A stretch of 64,000 bases of DNA from Thuidium tamariscinum (lineage: Eukaryota; Streptophyta; Bryopsida; Hypnales; Thuidiaceae): the NCBI GenBank assembly GCA_947034885.2, contig OX344750.2:16672053-16736052 (forward strand). Reading direction: 5' to 3'. The notes below the pieces were generated by a model that saw nothing but the letters and a program-made list of their open reading frames with translations, did not search any database and was not told where the DNA came from. Shown piece by piece: positions 37,056-49,095 of the stretch. Numbering within the stretch: the stretch's first letter is position 1; the number at the start of each line of letters is the position of its first letter. The translations under genes were made by a program, and so were the position numbers.

Positions 37056-39581
37056 TCTAGGATGAAATCACCAAAATTTGAATGATAGCATAATCAAAGA
37101 CATGGGATATGTCCAAAGGTGATATTTTCTATGTACATGAATGTTGAAATTTGGAGCACTACTAAAACATTTTATATTTCTACTTTGGCACTTCATCAAA
37201 AATGAAAAAAAAGAGTCTTGGTAATGATATACATTTTCAAAGGGTATCATTGAGCTTGAGGTTGGCTCAAGAAAGGAGGTAAATTACCTTAAACCTTAAA
37301 GGATTCATTGGAAGTCAAACTATTGTAGAAGACCTTTTTAGATTTTGAACAATATTTTTGGAAAAAACTTAAATTTCATTTTTTAAAAAGACAAAACATT
37401 TAGACTTCCCTTTTCATAACAAAATTCCAAAAATGAATAGTTGCTCTTCCATCCTAGTAGAAGGATTTTGTGCCATCATACAAAAAGCATCATCATTAGC
37501 ATTTAAAGATTAAAGCCGGGCTAAAAAGTTGGAAAGCCAAGGATAAAAGTTACAAAAAAATGTTTTCAAAATGTACAAAAAATATCTAGGTCATTGGACT
37601 ATCTAGCACAATGAGAAATCAAGACAAGCTTGTTTTTTCAAACTTTAAAGAATTTCATCATATTTATTTTGTTAGCTTTTGGTCCTACGTTATGACATTA
37701 GAAGAAATTTGGGAAAATGGAGGGTTGCTTTGAGCTAGTTCCCCGTGTTGTTCCTGAAGCACTGAGGGAATGACTAATTGCTATCACCTATCATAATTTA
37801 CTTTTTTTAAATTATTTATGAAATTGAAAAAAAAATCAGAATTTTTTTTTATTAAATATCTGAGATAGCCATGTCCCAATAACATGAGATTTTAGCAATG
37901 GTGCAATACTTAGAGTTCCCCATTGTGCAAGAACTCATAGTCTTCTATGGAGCCAATGACTTTACTACTTCTTATTTTCTAAACCAAAAATAATATTTTT
38001 AATTAGAAGGGTTTGAACCTTTCCAAGAACACAAAGGAAACTCAAGGTTGCCAATATAAAGTTTACAATAACATAGAGTTTTTGATAAGAAGTAGGACGT
38101 TCAAGATTAAGAGAATATTTTTTTTAGACTTGTTGATCTAGATTGTCCACCAATGGAATGCTAAGAGATTCAAATATGAAAATTCACAACAAATGTATTT
38201 CCTTCATGAAACCACATGCCCTTGATTCCATTTTTTGTTATCTCTTGTTCAAAGTCAACAATAAATATTTTTTTAATTCCTTAAGTCTAGAGGCCATTTT
38301 ATCATCAAAAGATGATGAAAAACACCATTTTTATTGCAAAAGGAAAAAGTTTAAAAATTGTTGTTTTTCAAATTTGACTATAGATCTTATACTAAACTAT
38401 AACAAAGATGTATGGAAAAGATTTAAGAAACTTTGACAATATACATTGCAAGATGTTTGCATTTTCAGTGAAAAAAAACAAATTCTTTTACTAACACCTT
38501 ATTCAAATAGATTTTTTGGCTTTGAATCTTTGTAGTTTAAAATTTTTGTACTACTGACATTCTAATTTTTTTACCAAAGAATTAAGTTGAAAATTGAAGA
38601 AAAAATTCAAAATAAAAACACTTGATTTTCATTCTTATTGAAAAATTAAGCAGTAGCAATTACAAGATTGATCCAAAAAGTTAAATTATTTATAACTGTC
38701 ACTAGATATGGAATTAAATTGTAAAATTTTCATTGAAAAATGACTCCTAATTTAAGTTGTTTTTTCAAAAAGTGTTTAGATTGCTTAGAAAACAAGATTG
38801 TCCATAACTTTCTCCTAACAAGTCCAAATAGAATAATTTAAAGCATCAAATGTACACAAAAATAAAAAATTCGACAAGAAATTGAATATGAAATAATTCA
38901 ATTTTTTGTTAATTTTTTGTGTTTTCTCTTGAATTGTTTTTTAGACTTAGAACAACATTAATTATTTTTCCTACACTCTAATTTGAATAAAAAATTATAT
39001 CCTCAAAAAAAATGTGATTTCCTATCTTTGAAAAAAGTCTAAGAAATCATGACAAAAATTGAAGTCTCACAAGTAGATAAGCCTATACAAAATCTCAATA
39101 ATCACCCATAAAGACTTTGGGACTATAGAAGTTAAAGGAGATGCCAAGAAATTTCACACATTGTTTTAAGAAAATGGGATGAAAACAACAACAAATATTT
39201 TTATTTAGATCTTATTTTAGATTGCATTTGCAAAGTTTTACCCTCTAATGACATTTGAGTTTCTAGAAGGATTGCCCAAACTTAGATTTCAAAATCTTTT
39301 GTAAACAGGCATCATATAGCATCAAATGGCCAATTATTAATAAGCTCCTACCCTTTGCAAGGTTATTGGCAACCTCAAAGCCATGATTAAATTTTTTATC
39401 AAACTTTCCAATTCAATAACTACAAGTTCAAATTTTGATTCAAAACCAAAGCTTAAGATTGATGCATCTCGTAAAGACAAAGAAAATGATACTGAGGAAG
39501 TTATATGTGGGAAAATATTAGAAGAGTTTTCTAGGTGATTGTCTAAAAATCCAATCCCTCTAGTTGGATTTTTTGCTTAAG
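37056..39581. other. AT-rich intergenic DNA
   Basis: No gene was found. A plus-strand frame at 38,143-38,436 (97 codons) is Lys/Phe/Asn-rich and reads like AT-rich chance sequence. Confidence 0.5.
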
Positions 39582-39720
39582 CATTAGGAGGGATTTGAGG
39601 GCTTTGGGAGCCTGTAAGTTCCCACAGCCCGAAATCGCGAAAACAACCGCGGGAACGCGGTTCTGCAGGAATTCAACGTGGTTGAGTGACTGCCATGTCA
39701 TCGACTTTTTTTTAGGGGAT
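39582..39720 (+). mobile_element. CATTAGG-ended MITE, partial copy 2 with GC-rich core
   Basis: The left end GCATTAGGAGGGATTTGAGG matches the family at 26,079 and 39,855. The following 60 bp is strikingly GC-rich, including the inverted pair ACCGCGG and CCGCGGT-like sequence around AACCGCGGGAACGCGGTT. No right end is visible. Confidence 0.45.
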
Positions 39721-39854
39721 TTTAGTATTTCTCAAAAGAGAGTCTTTTCAATGAAATAAGCTATAATTGTTTAGCATTGGAAGGTCACATTTTTCTTTTA
39801 CAACATCTATGATCTTCATTGCATTTCATTACAATGAATATGTCTTAAATGTCA

Positions 39855-40208
39855 CATTAGGAGGGATTTAAAGGCAAAAGAAGCTTGTTTCAAGGCTATT
39901 ATCTAGTCCATTCCCTATGCACTCAAAAAATTGCGAACCAACCCTATTTGCTAAATTTTTGAAATTTTTGAAATTTTAAAAAAAATTCCAAATTTTTTAG
40001 AAAATGTTAAGAAACCTAAAATTGAATTAAATTTTAAAAATATTCTTCCAAAAGAAATAATTAAATAATAATAAAATAATTTTAAGAAAAAAAATTTTTT
40101 TGACATAGCTTTCTCTTGACCATGTCAGATTGCTAATGTGGCACATCCTACAGTTTGGAAACTCAAAAAAATTTGCGGTCTCCCATTGCCTTTAAATCCC
40201 TTCTAATG
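39855..40208 (-). mobile_element. CATTAGG-ended MITE, copy 3 (354 bp)
   Basis: The left end CATTAGGAGGGATTTAAAGG and the reverse complement of the right end CATTAGAAGGGATTTAAAGG differ at one position. The interior matches the 26-kb copy in reverse complement. It is non-coding and no clean target duplication is visible. Confidence 0.7.
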
Positions 40209-41246
40209 CTTTAAAATAGGATTTTCTGCATCACGTATTGATATTACGAGACATTTGTCATGATGTCATCCTTCAACTACAATGTCCATTAGGATAAAAG
40301 ACTAATTATTAGGGAGGATTTAAATAATATGATGAGCTATCAAGATGAAAAAGAATGCAATATTGATGGACATGATCATTTGAATATCTTATCAACAATT
40401 ATTCAAACTAAACCATCTTGACAAGCTAGTTGCCAACCAACTTGGTAGACTAGCTATTTAAAAGACAAAAACAAAAGACAAAACTAACAAACTTCATTAG
40501 CACTTATTATCCTAGGATAAATCATAGATTAAAAATATTTGAAAATTGAAACTTTTTAGGTTGTCTATATCTTGGGGCAATCCTAACAAATATAGATGCA
40601 TTACAATTGACGCATTATGACAATCAATTGGATAAATTCATGCAAAAAGCCTAAATCACATCATGATAGAATTTGGCGCTACTTTAAAATTATTCAAATA
40701 AAACATTAGGAATTTTTTAAGGTTTTGGGGCATGTAGTATGGGCCCTTCATCTCTATGTGAATCTTAACATAAATCAACAAGTTTCTATTCAAATTAAAG
40801 ACATAAAAATATATGCCTACATTGTCTTTGTTTATTGCTTTTCCAACCTCTAAGTTCATCATTAGGGACTTCATCTATTATAGAGAGATGTGTGTATTTA
40901 CTTGGATGCCTACTTGTTTACTTTCATGGTCATGCAAATTTGTTAATTGCTCTTTAAGACTTTAAACAAGTTTAAGAGTTGTAAAGGTTTGGTCCATTGC
41001 TATATTTGGACACAATACTTCAATATTGAAATTTTGTATAATTATTTCTATTGGGCTTAGTCTTATATTTGATCAATATCTACTTAATTCTAGAATTTTT
41101 TCCATCAATTTAAGCCAAATAATGTATAAAAAATGAAATATTCAATAGCAAAATTCTTTTTTTTGGGCCTTGATATTGATTTATGTGTATTCTTTCCTAC
41201 TAAGCCTAGTTTGCCTTTTGCTTTTTCATTAATGTATAGGTAAAAT
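40209..41246. other. AT-rich intergenic DNA
   Basis: No gene, RNA or element end could be supported. Confidence 0.5.
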
Positions 41247-41544
41247 CCCGGGGAGGACACTTCTTGTATATTTGGGGGACCCACGTGCGGTGGTGGGGTA
41301 TTTTTAGGGGGGCTATCAATTACTTGTAATCATTACTTGGCAACATTAAAAGAGCCCCTATTTTACCATAAAGCGGAAAAATCAGCCATATTATCATCCC
41401 TATTTTATTTTTAAAACACTTTGCCTTTTTAATGTCCCCTATTTTATATGTAAATTTTTTATAAATTTTACCTAAGATTATTTAAATGTACCCTATATTC
41501 CGCCGCATGTAGGTTATTAAAAAACGGGAAGTGTCCTCCCCTAG
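41247..41544. mobile_element. hAT-like MITE, copy 2 (298 bp, inverted)
   Basis: It is the reverse complement of 27,679-27,976 with few differences and exactly the same length. It is flanked by the 8-bp direct repeat GGTAAAAT (41,239-41,246 and 41,545-41,552), which differs from that of copy 1 and so marks an independent insertion. Confidence 0.88.
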
Positions 41545-41778
41545 GGTAAAATAGCTTTTGTTTTGTTTTGGAAACTTGTAGAGCAACTTTTTCCCCCAAG
41601 ATTTATTAGTACTAGTATGTAGAATGCTTGATTTTACTTCATTCTAATTCATAGGAATGAAATTTATGAAAAATTTGATTTTCTAGGTGTTCTTGCTAGA
41701 ATCTTTTTTGAAACCAAAGTAAGATTTTAGTGAACTTTTGAACTAAATTTTCAATTTTTTTTGAAATTGCAAACATTA

Positions 41779-42035
41779 CTAGTGAACTTTGTGTTGTTGC
41801 CACAGTCAAAATCAAAATCAAAGTAATTTCCTAATTTTTTATTTCATTAAAACTTCAAAATTCAATAACTTTCTCACCGTGAGTCCAAATGCCACAAAAC
41901 TAAGCCTATGCACCTTTCTTTGCCAAGGGCTTTCCAATGGTACCAAGAACGTGACCAAAAGATGCTTGGTCTAAGAGATGTCAATGTGACAAACAAACAA
42001 ATAAAACAAACAAACAACCTATCTTAAAATATTGA
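41779..42035 (-). mobile_element. Non-autonomous Helitron, unit 3 (inverted)
   Basis: Read on the minus strand it begins TCAATATTTTAAGATAGG and ends GTTCACTAG followed by T. The interior matches the units at 36.6-37.1 kb, including the run of GTTT repeats. Confidence 0.6.
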
Positions 42036-42255
42036 CTAATGTGCCCTATATTGTTGCCATAGTTAAAATCAAAGTAAAAAATAATTTCCTAATTTTTTAA
42101 TGTATAAAATCTTTGAAACTCAATAACTTTCTTATTGTGAGTCAGAATGTCACAAAACAAAATCACTACAACCCTCCTCTTGGAGAACTTTCTGATAGTA
42201 CGAAGAACTTGACTAAGAGATGCATGGTATGGGAGATCTCAATGAATCTATATTA
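42036..42255 (-). mobile_element. Non-autonomous Helitron, unit 4 (inverted, decayed)
   Basis: It abuts unit 3. Its 3' end reads GGGCACATTAG followed by T, a diverged CTAG. The shared core TTGAGATCTCCC lies at its other side. Its 5' TC end is not clear. Confidence 0.5.
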
Positions 42256-45200
42256 ATGGAGTTTCTTAAAATTCTAATTATCTTCTATTGGCTATTAGTT
42301 TTCTTTCAAATGAACTATATGCAGTATTTGGATTGAGATTTTATACATATTTAAAACTCATTTCTTCAAAACAATATTCTTCATTACAATATTCAACACA
42401 TTCATTTTTAATATTAGGACATATTCATTTTTAGTACATACTTTGAAGAATGAAAGGTTACAATTGGGAAGACATTTTACTATCTTGTTCTTCCATGTTC
42501 ATGATTGCTACAATCTTTCAATCTTTGTGGTCAAGAAGTGAATTTAGCTTGCACTTTCATGTCAAATGCTAAGGTATATCATTTTATTTTTATTTTTGTA
42601 TAGACACCAAGATGAGATAGTTTTGGCCACTTTCTTCTAAAACATAGTCATTGTTTTTATAAAATACATGAATGATATGAGTAGTCTCTAGCCTACCAAA
42701 CGTTTGTATTCAAGACTTCTTAATACAAACTTCTACAATACTACAATAATAGAACATGATGCCCTAATACATAAGGTCTCTATTCTATTCAAAACCTCAA
42801 AAAAATCTTTCTTTTCATGAATTAGCTATATTTATAGTCACAATGCCAACAATACATGCATTCAAAAATGAGTAATCCATCCTTTGGATCTATGCAAAAT
42901 TTCTAGCTTAGGCACTAGCATTTAGACATCCAAAATCCATGTAAAAAGTATGAATTTTTAGCTTATGTTGTGAATGTTGGCAACTCTATCATTTTAGATC
43001 ATTTAAAAGGTGGTGGCAACACTAAGATCCTAGAAACATGTTTTCCAACCTAAATATCTACTGTAAAAATACCTAATTTACTTTATAATCAAATTTTCAT
43101 AGTGCTAAAGTGGTCATGAAATGCATCATCAACACTAGTATCTAAGGGAGCAATTAGTACAAATGAATGTGCTTCACATAGGCAAGACTAAGCTTGCAAA
43201 TCTAAAGAAATGCTCCTAGAATGTTTCACTTGCCCCTCAGGTGGTCATTCAATTCAACAAATTGTTAAGACCCTACTCATAATTGATGACCTTTGATGGA
43301 TGAATGCATTGATGGATGATCATAAACTTATTTATGATGAAATGTGTACTAGTAGATAAGCTAAATTGCATACAGATAGATATCTGTAGATGGTGGATTT
43401 ATGCAATGGAGTTAAACAACTCTACCTAGATGATTGGATAAACACAAGTGTGTTGGAACTTGAAGTTAGATAACTCCAAATAGAAGATGAAGATTTAGAA
43501 TAAAATATAATTGAATAGGATATAATTAGAGAAGGGAACTAGGACTTGTAGTCTTTATTGATAGTCTCCATTATAAGGCAAAGCTTGGGGGTGAAGAGAC
43601 TATCTATGGTGTTTACAAACTGCGTCTTTTCTCCCCCCCTTCCTAGCAAAATATGAAAAGATTTTGGTGGCTGTTGATGGTTACCATCCATGGTGCATGG
43701 GACCCTCTTACCGATGAAAAGATTTTGGTGGGAGGATACTAATCAAAGGTTTTACAAATATACGATTTAATGTTCAAAGGATGCACATTCTTTCCTTAAC
43801 ATTACTTGACCATTCAAATCTTTTTTAACATCTTTCTTCCCTATTAGCATATGATCATTGCCCTTGCTTTAATGATTGTTGCTCTTGCTACTTAATGTGG
43901 AGTACATTTGAGTGATGAATATGTTCTTTTTTGTAATCATTAAAGAGAGTTCAAATATCATGGCAATGATCCTCTCAACAAGCACTATTTGCAAGCACTA
44001 TTTGAAGTTTTTAATTTTTGAAAGCTATTTTTAATGCAACATTCTAAGACCTATGATTTTTTATTTTTTCTTATTGTGCAATAAGCCAACATCACTAAGC
44101 TCTTTATGGAAGGAGACAAAGCAAACCAAAATACAAAAAGTAGGCCAACGATGAAACATAGGACCTTAAATGTTTCACTAAGTTGTTAGCTATTATATTC
44201 TTTTGGAAGAGCCAACTACCTATTGTTTTGTATTTTCTTGAAATTCAGTAATTTTGATATCATTTTCGAATGTACAAAACCAACTTGATGCATGTAGAAA
44301 AAGATTTTGCACTACAATGTCATGTTAAGCAATTTGCATCACTGTGTGTAGTATTTGGAGGTGAATTAGAAGATTTAGGGTTTGACAATTTGTATCTCGA
44401 TTTGTAAGCATGTTGATTCTTTCAATTTAATTGTGGTAGAATGAAGTGCTTGCGAATTTTGAATAAGGAATTTAGTATTACAGTATGTTCGAAATTTGGA
44501 ATGTTGACATTTTATGATGGTTGTATTATTATTATTATTTGATTGTCTTCGTTATTCTTGTTGTTAATGCTTTTTTATTCACTTGTTTTTGTATTTATGA
44601 TGCTTTCTTTGTCATTTGTAGACAATATAGGAGCGTGAAGGGACAACTAAGGATAATGAGACATGAGATTGAAGACGAAGTTGTTGAAGAAATTAGGGTT
44701 TTAGATTGAATGTAAAAGTTTTATGTTCAATAGAAAACTGGGTACTGTATCCCTTTTGAAATATGTATAATATCTGTTTTTGAAAACTTTGATAGCTTAC
44801 CAGAAAGTGACACGTGTATAATATTAAATAATTAATATATTTATTTGGAAGACCCCTTGTGAGTGAACTATCCACTCTAAGTACAACCTCTATAGGCAAA
44901 GCTTGGGGGTGAAGAGACTATCTCTTGAGAAATTGGTCTTTCTCTATAGTTAGGTGGTTTGAGCTTTTGTAAATCAATTTTTCTATTAAGTATATTTTGT
45001 GTTTGTATTTGAGGGCCATTGTGATTTGAAGTTATAAACTATAGGAGGTTTATAACACAAACATTTATAAAATGGTCAAAATCAAGAAATGGAGCTTTTT
45101 TGTGAAACAAAAATTCTACTTGATTTGGAGGTTTTTAGTAGAACAAAGGGGGTACAATTTAATTTAGTAATCTATAATTTTTTTAAATTATAATTGTAGA

Positions 45201-47027
45201 GGTATTTCCAACTAAAATTCTAAACAAATTTGTTTCAAATGTCATATAAAAATCCTCCAAGTCCTCATATGCTCAATGAAGCACTTGACTTTGAGATTAG
45301 TAAAAAAATATAAAATTAGTTTAATTAGTAATATTCCTTCTAGGACAAAAATTGTGCACTTAGAAACCTATACAAATTCAAGCACTCATTTGAAATTATA
45401 TTAAGAAAAATATTTTTTTGTTTTGACTAAAAGTTCCTGATTTTTATACCTTCTTTTTACTTAAAAATTATACACATGCCCTCCTAGAAGCTAATCAACC
45501 TATATAAATCTAATTTCAATGTAAATAAATGCATTTTTCATTTCTATACATTTTGTGAAAACCATTTATTGCAGACTTTAGACCATGATAACTTTTCATT
45601 GTAAACCTGATAAAGATGCTAAAGCCAAAAATTGTCCAATGGATGACTTCCAAGGTTACCAAGAAAATGAAGAATCCCAATGAAAAATGCACCTATTGAT
45701 CCAAAAATCAAAACATTTTTGGTTCACAACTTCCATAATATATCTTACTAGGATTGCACCCTTAAGAGTGCATGCCTTCTATACTAAAATTATATGCCAT
45801 TTGGAATTTGAAGTAATATATCAACATCAAGTTATCTTATTCCAACATTGAATTTTCAAATTTCACCATTACATGACAATCAATAAGAAGCTAAGAAAAA
45901 TACAAGTACATGAAAAGCTCTCCACTAACAGCAACTTAGTAGACACATAAACTTCTTGTACTTGTACGTACAACTTGATATGAAATCCATACCTTGAGTT
46001 AAGCACTTTGTTTGTTAAGTTCAATTTTCAAAATTACATAATCCACATATCACTCTTAAGAAGTGCAACATTGTACTCTGCTTGTACATTATAAAAAGTC
46101 AATAGTTTCAAACTTGGGCCTGGGCTTGGGTAAATTTTCAAAAACATCGTTCACTCTTTGTAGGAGAAATAGTTTGGTGAATATACATCAAATTGTTCCG
46201 AGCTTTCCAATGATTTTATAAAAATCTTGTACACTTTTTCACTCCACACTTGTAGTGTATTTTGGCCATTTTTTGGCTATTCTCTTTTAATGTAAATTTC
46301 ATCCATAAAAATGATGTTTATTGAATTTGAGTTCAACTTATGAAATAAAGCTCAAGTACAGTTTCTACTCCAATTGGAAAATTTGGAAAATTTATGAATT
46401 TTAATTTTTTGTAGCAATATGAATTTTGGACCCACAACCATGGTTTCTTGATTTTCTAATTTAAAATGAGATAGTAACTTTGGTTTATACCATGATTCTA
46501 TATACTATAATATACATATGTAGTGGCAATTCTAGAAATTTTTAGTACATTTTGTATTTGATATGATTTTTTTGATATTTCTGATTTTTTTTCTCAAAAA
46601 TAATCAAAGTAATTTCAAAATTTTCCCAAAATTTCTTAAAACATGTAGTATTATGTATAATCTCTTGTAAAATATATTTTAAAAGTTTCATTCATGTCTA
46701 GTTGCAAAATGGCACCAAATAGAGTGATGGATGATAGTTCAAACTTGAAATTAAATTTAGTCATGAGCTCATTGCTGAATCCTAAAGAACCACTATTTGT
46801 TCAATAAACAAATGGGATTTGGACAAATATCCATGGTTTGAATTTATGTCATGATTTTTTGAAATTATTTTTGAAGATAGAAAAACTAAACAATTTCTTG
46901 GGAATATCATTTTTTCCCTAATTGGTGCTTGGGAACAAAGTTTATGCCCAAATAAGCCCAAAATAAGAAATATTAGGCAGCAAAAAAAAATTCCAAATTT
47001 CAAATTTTCTTAATTAATTTTTTTTCA
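42256..47027. other. AT-rich intergenic DNA
   Basis: No gene was found. A perfect 30-bp direct repeat (AGGCAAAGCTTGGGGGTGAA onward) occurs at 43,576-43,605 and 44,894-44,923. The short plus frame at 44,521-44,709 (62 codons) starts with Tyr codons from a TAT run and is unrecognised. Confidence 0.5.
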
Positions 47028-47957
47028 TTAACCCCTAAAGGACCAAACTGCATTTTTTGGCAACATAGCGGTTTTGGGCAACTCACTACAGATGGAGTTT
47101 TTATTTTTTTTCATTGAAATTTTCACACAACATGTGCCCAAGGAGTAGCTTTAAGGCTTGACAATTTTCATAACTTTTGACTACATAGTCAAAAAGTTAT
47201 TGCATGATATGTAGTTTTCATTGGTCGGCGGGCAGCCCAAAAATTTCTTATAAATTTTTTTTTTCAAAATTAAAAATTTGAAATTGGTTTTCTAGATGTA
47301 CATATATGCAGGAAGCTTTGAATCACTCTATTTTGATTTATGAGATGAAAGTTATAAGGAGATTTAGTTTGTGGGTAGTTATGGATTCTCTACTCTAAAA
47401 TAAACCTTGAAAGCCTTTATTTTCCTCAATTTTAAATATTTTTGAAAAAAATTTGAAACTTTGGATGTCTATGTTTGTCACAACATTACAACCATTGGGA
47501 TTGACATTTGTTTATTCTATAAATAAAATTTTGACAATTTAGTATTTTGAATCACTCTCTACTTCTTTCTACTTATTAATTTTTTCCTATATGTTGTACA
47601 ATTCCAAATGATGCGAAATTTTTTGAGCATATAGAAAACTTGCTGTGAAGAATGAATACAAAAAAGCACCACCATTTTCAACATTTTTCATAGAAATGTG
47701 ACCTTGTGAAGTGCAGCTGCCCGCTTTTTTGTAGGGACAAAAAAAGGGTTTTTGTCAATTCAAATGCTAATATCTTGCAATCTATACAGTGAAAAATTCT
47801 GAAATTTTTTCCACATCTTATCACACAAGTGTACTATAAGATCTTACAGTTACATGTGTCTAAAAATGTCTTTTTTCAAAAATTTGGTGCTTGAAGTAGA
47901 AATGGCAGTTTTGGTGTGTTTTTGGTGAAGACATAGTCTCTGACCTTTAGGGGTTAA
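47028..47957. mobile_element. TTAA/CCCCTAAAGG TIR element A (930 bp)
   Basis: It begins TTAACCCCTAAAGGACC and ends GACCTTTAGGGGTTAA. The TIRs are perfect complements apart from the innermost base, and TTAA stands at both edges. The interior aligns with copies B (inverted) and C. It has no coding frame of note. Confidence 0.8.
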
Positions 47958-48239
47958 TTATATTTTTGTCTATATGGAAGGCTTTGATTCATTTCAATTG
48001 AATAAGTTGTGTGAAAGTCATAGGTAATCTATTTTTTTGTGCAATTTAAACATCTTTTTGAAAAAAAACCCTTGTAGGATTCTTTTCTCAATGCAATTTT
48101 TGCAACTTAAAAAAAAAATCTATATGATTTAGTTTGCTTTCTAAAACAATCTCACTATTGGGATTAGTGTGTTTTAACTCTTTTTTAGAAATATTATTAG
48201 TTTAGATTTTCTTTCTACTTCACATCTACTTCTATTTGG

Positions 48240-48738
48240 CCCCTAAAGGACCAAGGCACATTTTGGGTGGAAATTTTGAAAACTATGAGTTTCTAGGACA
48301 ATGGAAAAAAATGAATTTTTTTTTTCAAAATTCAACCATATAAATATGGACTAGACTACTGGAGGAATGTGTAGAAAAAATTTCAAAAACTTTGACTGCA
48401 TGAATTAAGAGATTTTAATGTTCAAAGTTAGAAGAATTTTTTTTTTACCTTACCTAATAGGGTGAGTAGTGTTAACACTTTCTAGAGTGAGATTATTACG
48501 GAATACTCATGGTTTTCTGCAAAAGTTGCCTAAAGCTACCCATACTACTAAAAAAATCAAGACAACATAACTTTTGATCCATTATACACCTGATTGGGAA
48601 AAAAAATAGATTTTTATGAAGGGGGGATATGTTAATACATTGTGTCCAAATTTCATGAACATCCAACCACAAATGAATTTGTGGGAACCTACTTGAGATT
48701 TCTTGCCTACATTGAACAAACACTTGGTCCTTTAAAGG
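48240..48738. mobile_element. CCCCTAAAGG TIR element D (499 bp)
   Basis: The left end CCCCTAAAGGACCAAG and the reverse complement of the right end CCTTTAAAGGACCAAG match at 14 of 16 positions. The flanking tetranucleotides (TTGG and TTCA) no longer read TTAA. The interior is shorter than in copies A-C. Confidence 0.6.
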
Positions 48739-48894
48739 TTCACAATTTTTTAATAATGAAAAGTAAGTATTTTTGAGTTCATTTTTTCTCCTAGACTCTC
48801 AATTGAATTTTCCACTATAAAGATTTAAAGCTCAAAACTCTACAGTGCATTAAGAAGGTTCAAAGTCAAATAATCTAATCCCACAATGTATTGA

Positions 48895-49095
48895 GAAAAC
48901 TTATTATTTTCACTTCAAATGCAAATATCTTGCAATCTCTATGACCAAAAATTTTGAAATTTTTTCCACACATTTTCATACTAGTCATGTGTAAGATCCC
49001 ATAGTTAAATGTAAAAAAAATTCAAATTCTTTTACTCTTTACTGTAGAAATGGCTGTTTTGAGTGTTTTTTCACAAAAAAAAGCATTGGTCAATG
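48895..49095. repeat. Truncated fragment of TIR family A/B/C
   Basis: It shares CTTCAAATGCAAATATCTTG-like and TAGAAATGGC-like sequence with the right third of element A (47,755-47,945), without TIRs. Confidence 0.5.

Noticed and set aside
44521..44709. Plus-strand 62-codon ORF with a hydrophobic N-terminus
   Set aside because: The hydrophobic run comes from a TAT/ATT simple sequence. There is no recognisable family and no promoter signal.
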